From Paulownia fortunei (taxonomy: Eukaryota; Streptophyta; Magnoliopsida; Lamiales; Paulowniaceae): DNA of 64,000 nt. The translations under genes and the position numbers were made by a program. Location: positions 30,182,118 to 30,246,117 of the forward strand of contig CM033106.1 in NCBI GenBank assembly GCA_019321725.1. The letters run 5' to 3'. Below are positions 34,401 to 48,100 of this stretch, in pieces. Within the stretch, counting starts at the first letter, position 1, and each line of letters starts with the position of its first letter. Under the pieces are notes generated by a model. It did no database searches, was not told the origin of the DNA, and saw only the letters and a program-made list of their open reading frames with translations.

Positions 34401-36977
34401 GGCTCGGATATGTCCCCATCAGATTTCATTCTTATGGAACCAGCAGAAGCTGGTGGTGTAAGTGGAGGGAACTGGACAGATCAAGAAACTCTACTTCTCC
34501 TTGAAGCCATAGAATTATTTAGAGATAACTGGAGTGAGATTGCTGAGCATGTAGCAACAAAGACAAAAGCTCAGTGTATATTGCACTTTGTTCAAATGCC
34601 AATTGAAGATGTATTTTCCAATCGTGATGACGAAAATAATGATGTGCCTAACGAAAACGGGGTACCAGTTTCCACTGGTACTGAAAACTCAGCTCCTAAA
34701 GCTGATCAAGATAGTGATGCTGCTCTTAAAGATGCTCTTGAGAATACAGAAAGCCAGGGTGGTACTACTGACAATCAGGACTCATCCTGTCCGATGGAAA
34801 TCTCAAAACCAGATGAGGTCAAAGAATCAGATAGGAGTCTTGAAGTTGAGGAGAGTTTTGCGTTGAAGGCTCTCAAGGAAGCATTTGAAGCTGTGGGTTC
34901 TCTTCCTTCACCTGGGGAAAGGCTATCATTTGCTGAAGCTGGTAATCCTGTGATGACATTGGTACGTGTGTTTTTTTTCCTTTTGTACTCCCACAATAAG
35001 TAACTTATCATGTATTTTTTTTTTATCTGTATTTGCTAGGGGAGAAATCCTGCATATTGTTTCTGTTCACATGCAACCTGGTATTTCTCTGTTATAGGCA
35101 GCATTCCTGGTGCGCTTGGTGGAACCTAATATTGCTAATGCATCAGTTCGTAGCCTATTGAAATCTCTATCTGGCAATTATTCCAGCGAGCAGCTCGCTG
35201 CGAGGCACTGTTTCCCTTTGCAAGACCCACCAGATGACAAGAAGAATCTCGCTGACTCAGAGGGGTTTGTGTATTTCTTCATCATTTTCATACTATATTT
35301 ATGATTACTCTTCCTGATTTCAATGTAAATTTGCAGAGCTGAAACTGAAACAATTGATCATGAAGCTCAAAAGGACGAGGATCAACATGCTGAAAAGCAG
35401 GAGGAAACACCTGATTCAGTTGTTGATGGAATCAGTTTACGTGATGATGAAAATGACAGAAACAAGATTTCTGCCCCAAAGAACGTGATGAAAAAAAGGA
35501 TTCTGCTTCTAAAGACCAGAAACCTGTGGCTTCTCCCAGTGGTGACCATGCAGACAGATCTGATACTGTGAAGGACCTTGATAAAATCGCCACTCATGAG
35601 GATGCCCAATGGGCCTCTGAGAGTGAACCAAATAGCTCTGATTTCCCAAAGGAACAGGCACCAAAAGATGCTGAAGAGTCAATTGTTTCGGCATCTCATA
35701 CTGAGCTTCAATCCAATACTGTGAAGGAATCAGAAGATGGAGCTTCAGCTGGGGAGGCCTCTCAGTCTAAAGAGCCTCTGAAAGATGAAAATATGATAAC
35801 TGTCTCTGAAAAGAAAGAGGCTGATCTATTGGTGATATCAAATTCAATAACTGAAAAAGAAGACAATACAGGTACTAATTTCAAAATTTGCTTTTAGTTT
35901 GTTTTCATCATTTGAAAGAAGTAACGTTTATAGTGATAATTGACCTAAATATTCCTCAATAAGTAAATTGGAATTAATAGGCATAAAAATCAGTTAATTA
36001 TGATAAAGGTTGGAGAGGCAGTTATCTTGTCACATTTTTTCTTGGTCATTTGTAACTTAGACAGTAAAATGAGGTATACTAATCTGGATTATCCACCTTG
36101 GGGTATATGTTATAACTTTTAAAAGCACCAATAGGGCTTGTTAGCAGAAGTTGCATGAGAAATCTGATTGGATATCATCTATTTGCTGTTAAAGCAGGTG
36201 ATAGAGAAGCTAAAGAAAGTGGTAGTGAAAAGAAAGAGCCCCTGGTGACCAAAAATGATCTTGATATCAACAAGAAGTTAAAGCGAGCTGCAGTGACTGC
36301 CCTTTCAGCTGCAGCAGTAAAAGCAAAGCTTCTTGCAGAGCAAGAAGAAGATAAAATACTTCAGCTTTCCACATTACTAATAGAAAAACAGGTATTTTTG
36401 CTTCGAACCAGCTATAGTCCATGCAATTCCTTGCTGGTAGACCTGGAAATGAACTTGATGGTTTGACTGATCTTTGGTTATTTATACTTCTACTGTGGTT
36501 TCTGGTTATCTTTTTGTTGTCAATGTGGTCGTGCTAGGGTTTCACAAGACCTCAAATTATATATATATATGTTTATCTGCACCCCTAATAGCTTAGGCTA
36601 CCTTGGTTGCAGTTGTACAAGCTGGAGAACAAGTTGGCTTTCTTTAATGATATGGAAAATGTGGTGATGCGGGTTAAGGAACAGTTAGATAGGTCAAAGC
36701 AGAGGCTTTTCCATGAGAGAGCTCAGATAATTGCAACACGATTTGGGATGTCAGCATCAGCTCGTCCTACTTCACAAATTTTACCGCCCAACAGAGCAGC
36801 AGTTACTTTTCCCAACTCGGCTTCAAGACCTTTATGGGCATGAACTCCCTTAGGCCTCCCATTTCAAGACCGATGATGACAGCGAATCCTACTTCAAGCA
36901 CTTTTGTGACTGCAAGTGCTACAGGAAGTTCAGTGCAGCCTAATGCAGATAAGCTTTCTTCAGTTGGCATGAAGTAG
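31412..36977 (+). CDS. SWI3D: SWI/SNF chromatin-remodelling subunit SWI3D (two one-base frameshifts)
   Basis: Seven exons: 31412-31859, 32635-33173, 34356-34961, 35098-35264, 35337-35871, 36198-36391 and 36613-36977. With one base allowed at each lesion the length would be about 951 residues, close to the roughly 985 of Arabidopsis SWI3D. Domains: proline- and Arg-rich N terminus, SWIRM (about 151-240), ZZ zinc finger (about 308-347, split by the exon 2/3 junction), SANT (about 368-418), an acidic middle and a C-terminal helical region. The ZZ finger separates SWI3D from SWI3A, B and C. SWI3 proteins are nuclear core subunits of BAF-like remodellers. Frameshifts lie at CCCC 35474-35477 (premature TGA at 35569) and TTT 36831-36833 (stop at 36841). 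Each is cured by one more base of the same run, so sequence error is likely. Exon 1 and the promoter are duplicated at 24087-24546. Confidence 0.92.
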
Positions 36978-38719
36978 TCTCTGCTCAAGCTGATTGGAGA
37001 AAACTTGTTTTGTTCCAATATATGTCTACACAACTATCTTCTACCAAGTGAGTCTTTTGTCGTAAATTATTACCTTGAGTTTTCATTGTTAAGTTAGAGT
37101 GCTGTGAAATATTTGAATGACTAATGTGAAAATTTGCCAGCTGAAAATATTAATTTTTATGAGGAAAAAGTACATAGGTCCTGTTGCTAATGACCTGGTC
37201 ACATTTCTGCTAAAACATGCTCAAAAATAGCTCATATCTTTCTCATTAACTCTTTCTCTGTTTTTTGAGTTTGTTGAGTGGGTTGTTGCAAGGGGAGCAA
37301 GTGCCATCACACTCCTGACAGATACAGAAAGAGAAAAGCAAAGCAGAATACAAATTGAATTGAAAGTTCTTTTGTTTTACTGAAGTAGGCTTTAGTTTTA
37401 TGCTCCTTGCCTGCTTGGTTTGTTTCCTAAAAGAAATTTAATGAAGCATGCAATTTTGTTATCTGCTCAAAATTTGTGTCTTGTCTGTTTCTATCCGTAG
37501 ATCATCTTTTGTTTGGTTTATCAGTTTTCCTTCTATTTATATTGATTAAACTTTTTCATACTCTGAATACCGGAGAATGCTTGTGTTTTTCTCCCGTCTC
37601 CCATTAACTATTGACAGCATATCCCATATTTTGCAACTTATTACTGCATAAAACATATACATTTCTGTACTCAATTAGATATTCTTTTTCTCCTGCCTTT
37701 ATATGCATGCTCATTAATTGAAGTTCAATTATGAATGTATCAGGTTGGTGTGAATTGTGGTTTAGTGGTGAAAGAAGTGCTGAAGTTTAGAGAATTCTAA
37801 GCATGCATGTTGTCCTACTTGAAGGCAAGACCCTCAATTTTAACTGTAATTAAATCATTGCATGCCAGCAAAGAAAGATTGGAAATGATCTCACTTGATC
37901 CATAACCTAAAAGCATGACAACTGAATAGGGTCCTACAGAGGGAAACTTTGCAGAGGAATGCATTCAGAGTCACTGCAGTTTGCTGTCGGGTTATGTAGA
38001 TTCAATTGCCTTCAAAACATTGTACATTGGTTATAACTTAAATCTTCACAATTCAAAGTGCAGTTATCGTAGATTCGTTTGTATTTCAACTCTAGTTAGT
38101 TTTTCTAGCGTCCTACTGTAAAACTGAATTTTTTTTCAAATTCATGTACGTGCCCATGTAGAAATGAAGTTTAGCAGCTGTGGTTATACCAGGTGAAGCT
38201 AGAGAGGCCTTTTCAGAATGCCATCCAATGTTTGAATCGGTTCTCTGCTTTGCTCTAAATACACAAGTGTATCAATATCAAGAAGAGAGTCCAGATAAAA
38301 GAGAACTGTGGAGAGAGACGGGCCTCATTAGACAATGATCTGCTTAACCTATAATTGGTCAGTGAAGACAGGCAATGTGCATGGATGGTTCTCTACCGAG
38401 GGTAAGTTTAGCAGTGTCAGAATAATAATGCGGAGAAGGGAAAGAGCAACTTGACAAAAATATTGACAAACAATCGTTTTACACAGAATTAGCAATGATT
38501 CATAATGCTCATGGAAGAATTTATGCAACCCTGCCAAATTAAGGCAGTACATACATTGACAGTCACCGAGCAAACAAGTTCTACAAGGAGACCATTTAAC
38601 TCCACAATAGAAACTCAAACACTAGTATACAGGTGTGACTTGGAACAACACAAAAAGACACAAGGATAACCACTTTGTTCTTGGTGCTTCCGCCAAAACT
38701 TTTGAATCACAAACTCTGT
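36978..38719. other. Convergent spacer between SWI3D and RAB7
   Basis: The 3' ends of the two genes face each other here. I see only AT-rich sequence and no further gene or repeat. Confidence 0.55.
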
Positions 38720-41700
38720 TCAACATTCGCATCCAGTTGACCTTTGCTGACTGCTGCTCGCAACATCAATTGTGTCGGGCAAGTATCTTCACCAACACCA
38801 AGAATTTTCCCAAAAAGAAATGCATAATCAATAACTAAGAAATTTCTAGGTACAGTTAAGGATAATCATCACATAAGGTACAGTAAAGAATGATTGATTA
38901 TGGTGTATTGATATAAGAGCTAATAGATCAGAGCCCTAGGAGAAGGAACTTATTCCAAGGCATGGAAAAAATAAGTAAAAATATATTAAAATATAAGGTG
39001 TATTTCAAGAACATTGGCATTCAACTAACATGTAATTTTTCATCTAGACCTAATAATATAACATTGTTGTGGGGCAAACAAAATAAATTTATTGGAAACA
39101 GTATCCACATGAGATGAGATGGGTTTTTCCTACTTACATTTCTTCTTCTTCTCCACTCTTCAGGGCATTCTTTGCAATGACCTGGAAAGCCTCTTCCACA
39201 TTGGTGCCTTCTTTGGCAGAAGTCTCAAAGTAGGGAATATTCCCTTTCGAGGCACACCAAGCCCGAGCCTTTTTCTCAGATACCTGTGGCAATTCAAACA
39301 AACTTGTGATAAGCATCAGCATAGTACAGCTAATAGTTATCAGCCATGGCCACCTCCCAACAAGACCTACCCCTCAACCCCTATTCCCCAAAAAAATTAC
39401 CTCACCCTACCCAATTGATAAGAGGAAGATGGAGAAGAAGCTAGATGCACAGATCCAAACACAGAATTTCTATGAAAATTGAAATACAACAATAATTGTT
39501 GTTTCATGCCTATATGGACAACCCATATGTATTGAATATCATACGAATAGAGATAGCAATATTCATTGTTACACAAACAGTGAGCATAAAGTCCAAATGC
39601 ACAATCCACAAATAACACTCCAACATTATTTGAGATTATGGATAAAAATCACACACAAGATATGAATTAAAACCATTATAGTAAAACACCCAAGTCAATT
39701 AAAGGAGTACAGAAGATTCAATACTCCAGGGAGAAAGAGAGATCAAGAAGGAAATCAAGAAATAAAGAGAAAGCAATAAGATGTGTATATATATATATAT
39801 ATATGTAGGAATTTTATAGGCCTATATTCGGTTATATCCTATATTTTACCAGCACCAAAGAAAAAATCGCAAAAAATATCTAGCTAGGTGCATAACATGT
39901 AAATCACCATGTCCAAAATGGGGTCATGTTAGATGTACACATTGTATTTCTCTCTCTTTCTTTGTGTGGGTACTCCTATAGCAGCGCAAGAAAGAGGAAG
40001 AGCAAGAGAGAACAGACAAGCATGAAGAGAACGCAAGCGTACACACACAAACACAGAGAGAAAGAGAGAGAGAGAGAGAGAATTACCACTCTACTGTTTC
40101 CACCATCCACATCAATCTTGTTGCCAATCACAACAAATGGGAAATTTTCTGGATCTGATGGGCTTGCCTGCAATGAAGTTTCTTTTTTTAGTATTTTTTT
40201 CATTTCTTCAAATGATAAGGACTACAGATAACATAGGGATTATAAAGCTTTCTTTATCAAAAATTTGAAACCCTTGTTAACCAGTTGAATTGCACAAAGG
40301 CCACAGAATTTTAAGCAATATCAAAAAAACATTTAAAAGCAACGGAGCCTCAAATATTTCAAGCTATGCTAACGCAAATAAATACCCTGGTCTAAAGACT
40401 AACTTTATACTCATCTTACCCCACAATGAGAACGAAGTGAAAAGAACCACTCAACAAAACCCATATTTTACAACTAAAGGGAACCCCTATATGTTTGGCC
40501 ATTGTTCTGTGTAACTAAGCATCTTCTTTTTTCCTCATGGGGAATATAGGAGGTTGGTATTATCTATCCATCACGAAGCAATATACTCGACAAATGACAA
40601 AAGGTCTGGTTGAAGCAGGATAAAAAGTGCAACTTATTCCTTGCAGAAACACACATACATATATATAGATAAGCACTAATGCAAAAGGTCATGCTTATTT
40701 CAATCTGATGGGAAAGGATTAACAAAATGGTATAGAAGGCAGACATTTTAGGAAGGCAAAAAGAATAGCACAAATACCTGAATTAAGAATTCTTCCCTCC
40801 AATTGTTAAGATTGTCAAATGATTTCATCACATTGACGTCATAAACAAGCACACAGCAATCAGCACCGCGGTAAAAAGCAACCCCAAGACTTTGAAATCT
40901 TTCTTGGCCAGCTGTATCCCATATCTAATTGAACAAAGACTCGATCTTAGGGCATAAATAGCCTATATATTGTCCAAGTACACGAGAAACACAAATAGAA
41001 ATATCATAAGGGTCTAGAAATAACAAATTGTACATAGCAAGAGAAGCAATATTGCAAAATACCAGTTTTATAACTACATATCTAATCTCAAAAGGATACC
41101 TGTATGATGTTTTTCTCTCATGGCTTGACTACGATATGCATACAGTTTCTATATCCAAATTAAAAAAATTCAAAAATTTGCTTTTCAGCTAACCTTCGAC
41201 TTCTAGTTTCCCTCACCAGTTTCTCTTACCTTTTGGGGAAAAAGCAATCATACTCCCGACCAGTAAAGTATGACAAGTGCCCCATAAACATAACAATCGA
41301 ATGTTAGAGTTGGTAACATGACAAAACAAATAACTTTTCAGACTACCTGTAAAGTGAAAAGCCGATCCTCAAACTGCACTTCCTTTGTCAAGAAATCAGC
41401 CCCAATTGTCGCCTTGTATTGGTTGCTAAACTTCTTATTTACATATCTTTAAATGACAGGTCAAGGAAAACATCAAACTGATAACTAAAATCAATTTTCA
41501 CAATAGGGCTAGTAAATTCAACAAATGCGTTCGCAATTATGTCAATAAATTAATTAGTTCTTAAGGATACTGATTCATCAATGAGGTCTTCCCCACCCTG
41601 CAAAAAAATAAAAATAAAAATAAATACAAAACACCCCTCTATTAGCATATACATACATGTAGATAGTCATATATACACCTAGATATGCCATTGTAGGCTG

Positions 41701-42193
41701 TGTTTGGACAAAGTATTCCAGTGTGGAAAGAAAAACATTTTGCTCTAATTCGTTTTAAAGGTACCACATGAAGGAATAGAAATGCTTGTACAGACAGAAT
41801 TGCGCAATACATTGGTTAATCTGCACATTATTTGATCACTCCAGGAGGTTCACACTTAATTTTACCAGACAATAAAATGCACGGAATTCCAGTTTTCATT
41901 AATTACTCCTTTCCTTTTCACTTACTAAATCCACAATCAAATTGTGTGTCAACTCAGATCAGTTTAAATTAAACCCTAAACACCAAAGTGTCAACAAATT
42001 GTGCCTCTAAACCTAGAAATTAAAGATCCACGCTAACCAAATCGAAAACGGCAAGAATTAACATATACACCAAACGAGGCGCACAAATTCGTACAACAAT
42101 CAGGTATAAATGAATACATCTAAATACAAGAAAAACTGACCCACTGTCGCCGAGAATGATAACCTTGAGGAGAGCTCTTCTGCGGGACGGCAT
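38720..42193 (-). CDS. RAB7: RAB7 small GTPase (RABG3 type)
   Basis: Seven exons on the minus strand: 42193-42141, 41597-41571, 41446-41347, 40924-40778, 40167-40087, 39283-39138 and 38786-38720. They give 206 residues with every junction in frame, the usual plant RAB7 length. G-box motifs are present: GDSGVGKT, ATIGADF, WDTAGQE, NKID and ETSAK. The protein ends CEC, a C-x-C signal for double geranylgeranylation. RAB7 acts on late endosomes and the tonoplast in vacuolar transport and fusion. Exon 2 is only 27 bases. The intron after it has U12-type signals. Retention of the last intron would stop translation immediately (ATG then TAA) and remove the prenylated tail. The last exon is 1 kb from the previous one and easily missed. 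The gene is intact. Confidence 0.95.
41447..41570 (-). other. U12-type (minor spliceosome) intron in RAB7
   Basis: The intron starts GTATCCTTA, matching the U12 donor consensus RTATCCTTT at eight of nine positions. The sequence TTCCTTGAC (41460-41468) matches the U12 branch-site consensus, with its adenosine 14 bases from the end of the intron, which terminates AAAG. The terminal dinucleotides are GT-AG. The upstream exon has 27 bases. Confidence 0.85.
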
Positions 42194-45179
42194 CGCTGGA
42201 CTTCGGGTTGGGCAGTTGACCCGATCTAAGATTCTTGGACTGTATAAAGCGAAAAGGGAAGTGGTTTTTCTCTGTTCAGAGACGCGATCGAAGTTCAATT
42301 CGGGTTTTGGATTGAGACTTTTGCTGCTGCTTCTTTGGTTGGGTTGTTTATCTCCCAATACAACAAGACAGTTGGCAAACGGACGTTTCTAGTTGGCGAT
42401 TTTGCGGATTCTTCTAGCTCAAATAATCATATACTTTACTGTGGCGCCTCTAATTATAATAAAAATAATATTAATAAAATAATTATAATTTAAAATAATT
42501 TTTACTAATCACAACAAAATATCATTAATTATATATTTACAATTAAAAATATTTTTTAAAATATATTATATTATTTTTTTATACAAAACATTCAAATCAT
42601 TCCATTTTTCACACATTCTTTAATCTTATAATCAAAATATATTCTTCCAAAATAATTTTTCAAAATAATGAAAAACTAAAACCAAATAATTTTCCCCATT
42701 ATTTTCTTTTGCTAGTATTTTTCTTTTTCTTTTGGGTGCTTGGGTTTTTTTTTTTTTTTGGCAAAACTTTTAGATATTTTTTTTTACGAGAATAGAGTTC
42801 ACTTAAATTTATTTTGTAGCTCTTAAAAAATGTTGTTTATTGTGTATGAACATCAAAAAGTAATTCTAATAATACATGAATACATATTAAATTGTCATGG
42901 AGGTTCAAATATGATTTTGAGCCTTCAACTATTCCGTTGAATGAACTATTAATAATTGTTAAAGTTGAAATAAATAATTTTTTATTTTGTCTTCTTTAGT
43001 TTTCTTGCGTTTCATAATATTTTAGAATAATTACATCTTTATTCACATTTTGTAGTTTTTTTCAAGTGTAGTTATATTGAGTGAATTGAATGCCATATAA
43101 TAATAAAGTCAACTCAAAATGTGAGATCGTGTTGGAATAATGCTAATGAGTTTATGGCTAATATGTTGAAGAAATTTTAATTAATTGAACATTAATTTCA
43201 CTTTTTCATGTTTGAATTCATTTGTTGAGCGAAATATATGGGAGCAATTAGGTATAAATAACTTAAAATAAGTCTTGCTAGATTTGATGCATTCCTTTGG
43301 CCATAGAACAATAACAAAAGGTCAATATTAGTTTAGAACTTTAAATTTTCTCTTTTAATTTAGTTTTTTATTTTGCATTATATTTTATAAATATATATCA
43401 AATGTATAAAATATTTTTTAAATAAATATTTAAAATGAATTATATATATCTTGTGCATATAAAATCCTTTTTCTTTTGTTCGACACTTAAACTCTAAAAA
43501 ATCGAGTGGAAGATTTTCTTTGTTCGTATATGAATTATTGTGTAAATTGAATTATGTATTAAATGTTGCAAATAATATCTATCATGTAGTTGGATAATTC
43601 GATCAACTCAAATCAATAATTTTACTTTTCTTCTATAAATAAATAACAGAGGACTAACTCTCTTACTATTAAATTTAAGGATACTTTACTAATTTGCCCT
43701 TCTCATAAGCAATAATCTCACGTTGTTTGAAAATTTGGTAAGATATATAACAAACAAAGAGAACCCCATAATTGGGAATAAAAAAATTTAAACAACAAAA
43801 GCGCTAAAGAGGGAAAATAACGGCCAATATTAGGCCATTAACCTCCGCAAGTTGGGTGTAAGAATAGCCGTAGAAGCCGTTTGTACATTTCTTGAACGTA
43901 ATTGACCTAATATGGATAATTCTAACATTCATTCTTTTCTCATGCTTCAGGTTTGAATTAAAAATATATATATTTTATTTTTTAAAAAAGAGAAACTTTT
44001 TTTTCTGTGGTGATGGATAAACTTATTCGTAGTCAAAAATTATGATTTAGTCCCATAACTTCATCTTAATTCCAATTTGGTCAGATTTATACTTAAATAA
44101 AATATTGTATCTCTTAGTTTGAATCAAATTGAAGAAAATCCAGAATTAGTTGCGAAACTTTAATGTATCATGCGCATAATTATAAGCTTGTCAAATTGGA
44201 CGTAAAAGTTCCTCTTATTACAATCTATCATTTTTCTTAAAAAAAAATATAAAATAGAACTTCCGTTGTTATATGAGCCTAAATTTCTACCAAAACTAGT
44301 TGTGTTTCACCTCTAAAGAAAAATCTCAATTGAAAACTAGTATGCACATGTGTGTGACATATATATAATTCCAATTAAATGTGGCCGGTCGGACTTGATT
44401 TGAACATGTTGTAATGAATGGTATTGATTTGAAAACAAGACAAAGTTATGGGACCAAATTGGTATTTTTTTTTTACTTTTTATTATTTCACCTAATTTAT
44501 TACCTATAAAAATATTCGAAAATATCACAATAAAAAAAGAAAAAAAAAACTAAAAATAGAAAATTTAGTTTAATTTCCGTTTTTCTTGGAGATTTATGAG
44601 GATGAAAAGAGGGCCATAGTTTTCTTCGTTGAAACTAATCCCATGCACCATCTTTTTTTCTCTCCTACCATTGAGAATCCACCCTCCCCTTCTCCTAAAG
44701 GTAGATCTGTTTCCTTCTCCTCCCTGCTCTCTCCCTCCCATGCTTTTTGAAGATTTTTCTTTACTACTTCTCTGTTTTTATTTTAAGATGTAATTAGAAT
44801 AAAACGACGTTATTCGTTCAAGTTTTCTTGAATCAGTAAGTAATATTGTTTAAATTAAATGATATATATAGTTATACTCCCTTTGATAGTTTTCAATTGA
44901 TTGTTTATTCACCAAATTGTCGCATTTTTATTATTTATTCGTTTGGTTTTTATTATTTATTCAAAAGTATATTTAAAATAAGAAATTATAACGTAAAACT
45001 AAATTAATTTATGTTTATCATTTCATTATGGTAATGTTTTCCTAGAGTTTGATTTGTTTGTGTTGACGTGAATGCTAGAAACTTGACGAACAGTTGGTAA
45101 ATCTTGGTCAGGGGGTCGTTTACTTGGGAGAACGGTAGCGACGTTCGTTGTGTTTCTTGACCAATAGAGTTTTGTGAAA
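42194..45179. promoter_or_regulatory. Divergent region between RAB7 and PERK
   Basis: 3 kb of very AT-rich sequence between two divergent genes. Pyrimidine-rich tracts at about 44660-44745 probably mark the PERK transcription start or leader. No gene or recognisable transposon is seen. Confidence 0.5.
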
Positions 45180-48100
45180 ATGTCGTCTTCGTCGCCAGAG
45201 GAGTCGCCACCATCAGATTCTGATTCTTCTTCGAATTCTCCACCACCGCCTTCTTCATCTTCGTCGTCACCTCCGCCACCTGATTCATCCGATTCAGGCT
45301 CGCCCTCATCTTCACCACCGCCGCCAAAGGATGATTCACCATCACCACCTCCACCGTCAAATGATAATTCATCATCAGCACCTCCACAGTCACAGGGTAA
45401 CTCACCGCCTCCGCCGTCAAAGGATAATTCGCCTTCACCACCTCCACCTTCAGACTCAAATGACAACTCTTCCTCTTCTCCTCCTCCTGATAAAAGTCCA
45501 TCTCCGCCACCGTCTGACAAGAAATCCCCACCTTCTAATAGCAGTGGTAACGATGATCGCAACAACAAGTCTCCACCCCCACCCAAGTCTGAAGGCTCGT
45601 CAAAAGGAAATTCACCATCTCCACCCCCACCACCATCTCACTCTGGAAGTGTTCCTTCTTCAAGGGGCACGTCACCACCATTATCAGATTCTTCATCAAA
45701 TAATGATAATTCGTCGGCTAATCAGAGCTCCATCATAGCAGGAGCAGCTGCTGGGGCAGGATTACTGCTCCTCATTATGATTGTCTTCATGGTGTCTTGT
45801 GCTAGAAGAAAGAAACGAAAGGGTCGCGATGAGATGAAATACTACAGAGACAATTCTCATGGAAATATGAGTATGTTTCACAATTTCAACCTCCATGACA
45901 ATCTTCATTTAATAATTCGTTTTATTCACTTTTGGCAACATTGCATGAACATTCTAACTTTTTTAAAAGAGAAAAAAAAAAAAAAAAACAACAACGCATT
46001 TCATTTCGATTAACAAAAACATCATTTTCCTGCAGATAATTATTATAACAATGGTCCAAAGTGGCAAAACAGTGGCCCCCCAACCGATCATATAATGAAA
46101 ATGCCGCCTCCCCCGGCAGCGCTGGAGTGAGCTCAGAACACAGCTGGCCGGTGGCACCACCGCCGCCCCCTCCACCAATGATGAGCAGCAGCGAGCTGAG
46201 CTCGGCCGGCTTTTCTGGTCCACACCAAGCTGCATTGCCACCTCCCCACCCTGCGGTGGCCCTGGGTTTCAACCAAAGCAGCTTCACATATGAAGACTTG
46301 GCAGCTGCAACTGGTGGGTTTGCGCAGTCAAACCTGCTCGGGCAGGGTGGTTTTGGTTATGTGCACAAGGGGGTGCTGCCCAACGGAAAGGAAATAGCTG
46401 TAAAGAGCCTGAAATCCAATAGTGGGCAGGGTGAGCGCGAGTTTCAAGCGGAGGTTGATATTATTAGCCGAGTCCATCACCGCCACCTGGTGTCGTTGGT
46501 TGGATATTGCATTGCGGGATCTCAAAGGATGCTGGTTTATGAATATGTGCCCAATGGTACTCTTGAATATCACCTTCATGGTACGCATCACCTCATACTT
46601 TTTATTTTATTTTTGTTACACATGTTAGTGATTTTTGTCCAAGTACAATTAGATAAGTTTATGTTGCTTTAAGACCAGACTTTATGCGTTTATTTTTATT
46701 TATTTAAGGATTTTTTTTTACCTATAGAGTTGTGTGGAATAGATAGATACAAATAACAATTATACCATATGAAAAACAAGATTTAACGAGATTAGGTATT
46801 GAATATGAAAATAAAATTTTATGATTTTTTAACTTTTTAGATTCATATGATATGTTAACCGAAGTTATTTGATTAATTTGAATGAAAAGACGAGCTAGGA
46901 AGGGGCGAAGGAAGCAGTCCACTAGAATTTCTTTTTTCACCATGCAAACGAAAATAATTCTATTGTCTGGGAGTTGTTAGTCCACTATTTTTCATAAATG
47001 TATTATTGAATTGTCCTTATTCTCGTTCTTGTAATTTTGGATTCTTAAAAATTATGTCAGAGATAGTTATTGGTTAAGAATTCAACTGTAGTTTAAGTAA
47101 TCTCTTTTTGTTATTTTTCTTTTTCTACTAATTAAGCGATATTAAACCCACCAATTCTTGCATTTTTGTAGAATAAACTCAATATTATTGCATACCCCTG
47201 TTAGAATGGAACATTTTTTAAAAATTTGGTGGGATTAGGGTTTTCTTTAAGTATGTAATCACACTTTATACGTGTTGACCTTTTATAATTTTTGATGGCT
47301 AAGGGAGTAGTAAATAATGAATTTCATTTAATACTTAACACACAGGAGCTGGTCGCCCAACTATGGATTGGCCTACCAGGCTTAAAATTGCTTTGGGATC
47401 TGCTAAAGGATTCGCATACCTTCATGAAGACTGTAAGTTTCTCTTTGATCCCTCCAACCCCTCTTCTTCTTCTTCTTCTTTTTTTATTAACTTTTCTTTT
47501 TTTGGCTAATTATTTTTTTCCCCTTTAATCTCTCTACCCCTCATCGTTAATCAGGTCATCCTCGCATTATCCACCGAGATATAAAAGCTGCAAACATTTT
47601 GCTAGATTTAAATTTTGAAGCAAAGGTACTATATACACATTTATGGACACACCACTTTTTTACTGTTCCTAATTAATTAGTAAATATAACTTGGTTTCAT
47701 TTATCTTAATTATTCTTAGTCATACACTCTGAAAATCTCACGTTAATGTAGGTAGCTGATTTTGGATTGGCTAAACTTTCTTCGGACAACTACACTCATG
47801 TTTCTACTCGAATTATGGGAACATTCGGGTAAGAACATAGTACTTTTAACTTTTATTATACTAACAATACAAAATATATGGATTCTTGATCTTGGAAAAC
47901 ATATATACTTGCTTTATTTTCCTCTTAAAAAAACTATTAGGGAGCCATTATTTAATCAGTCAAACATAAAATATAGGTACATGGCTCCTGAATATGCATC
48001 AAGTGGGAAACTCACTGAGAAATCAGATATCTACTCGTTCGGGATCATGCTTTTGGAGCTGATAACTGGACGACGCCCTATTGACATCAGTAGCGATGAT

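Noticed and set aside
45174..45179. GTG as the PERK start codon
   Set aside because: Nuclear genes rarely start at GTG; the ATG at 45180 is six bases later in the same frame.
45026..45738. Gly/Glu-rich antisense frame and His-rich sense frame
   Set aside because: Both are shadows of the Ser/Pro-rich codons of PERK exon 1.
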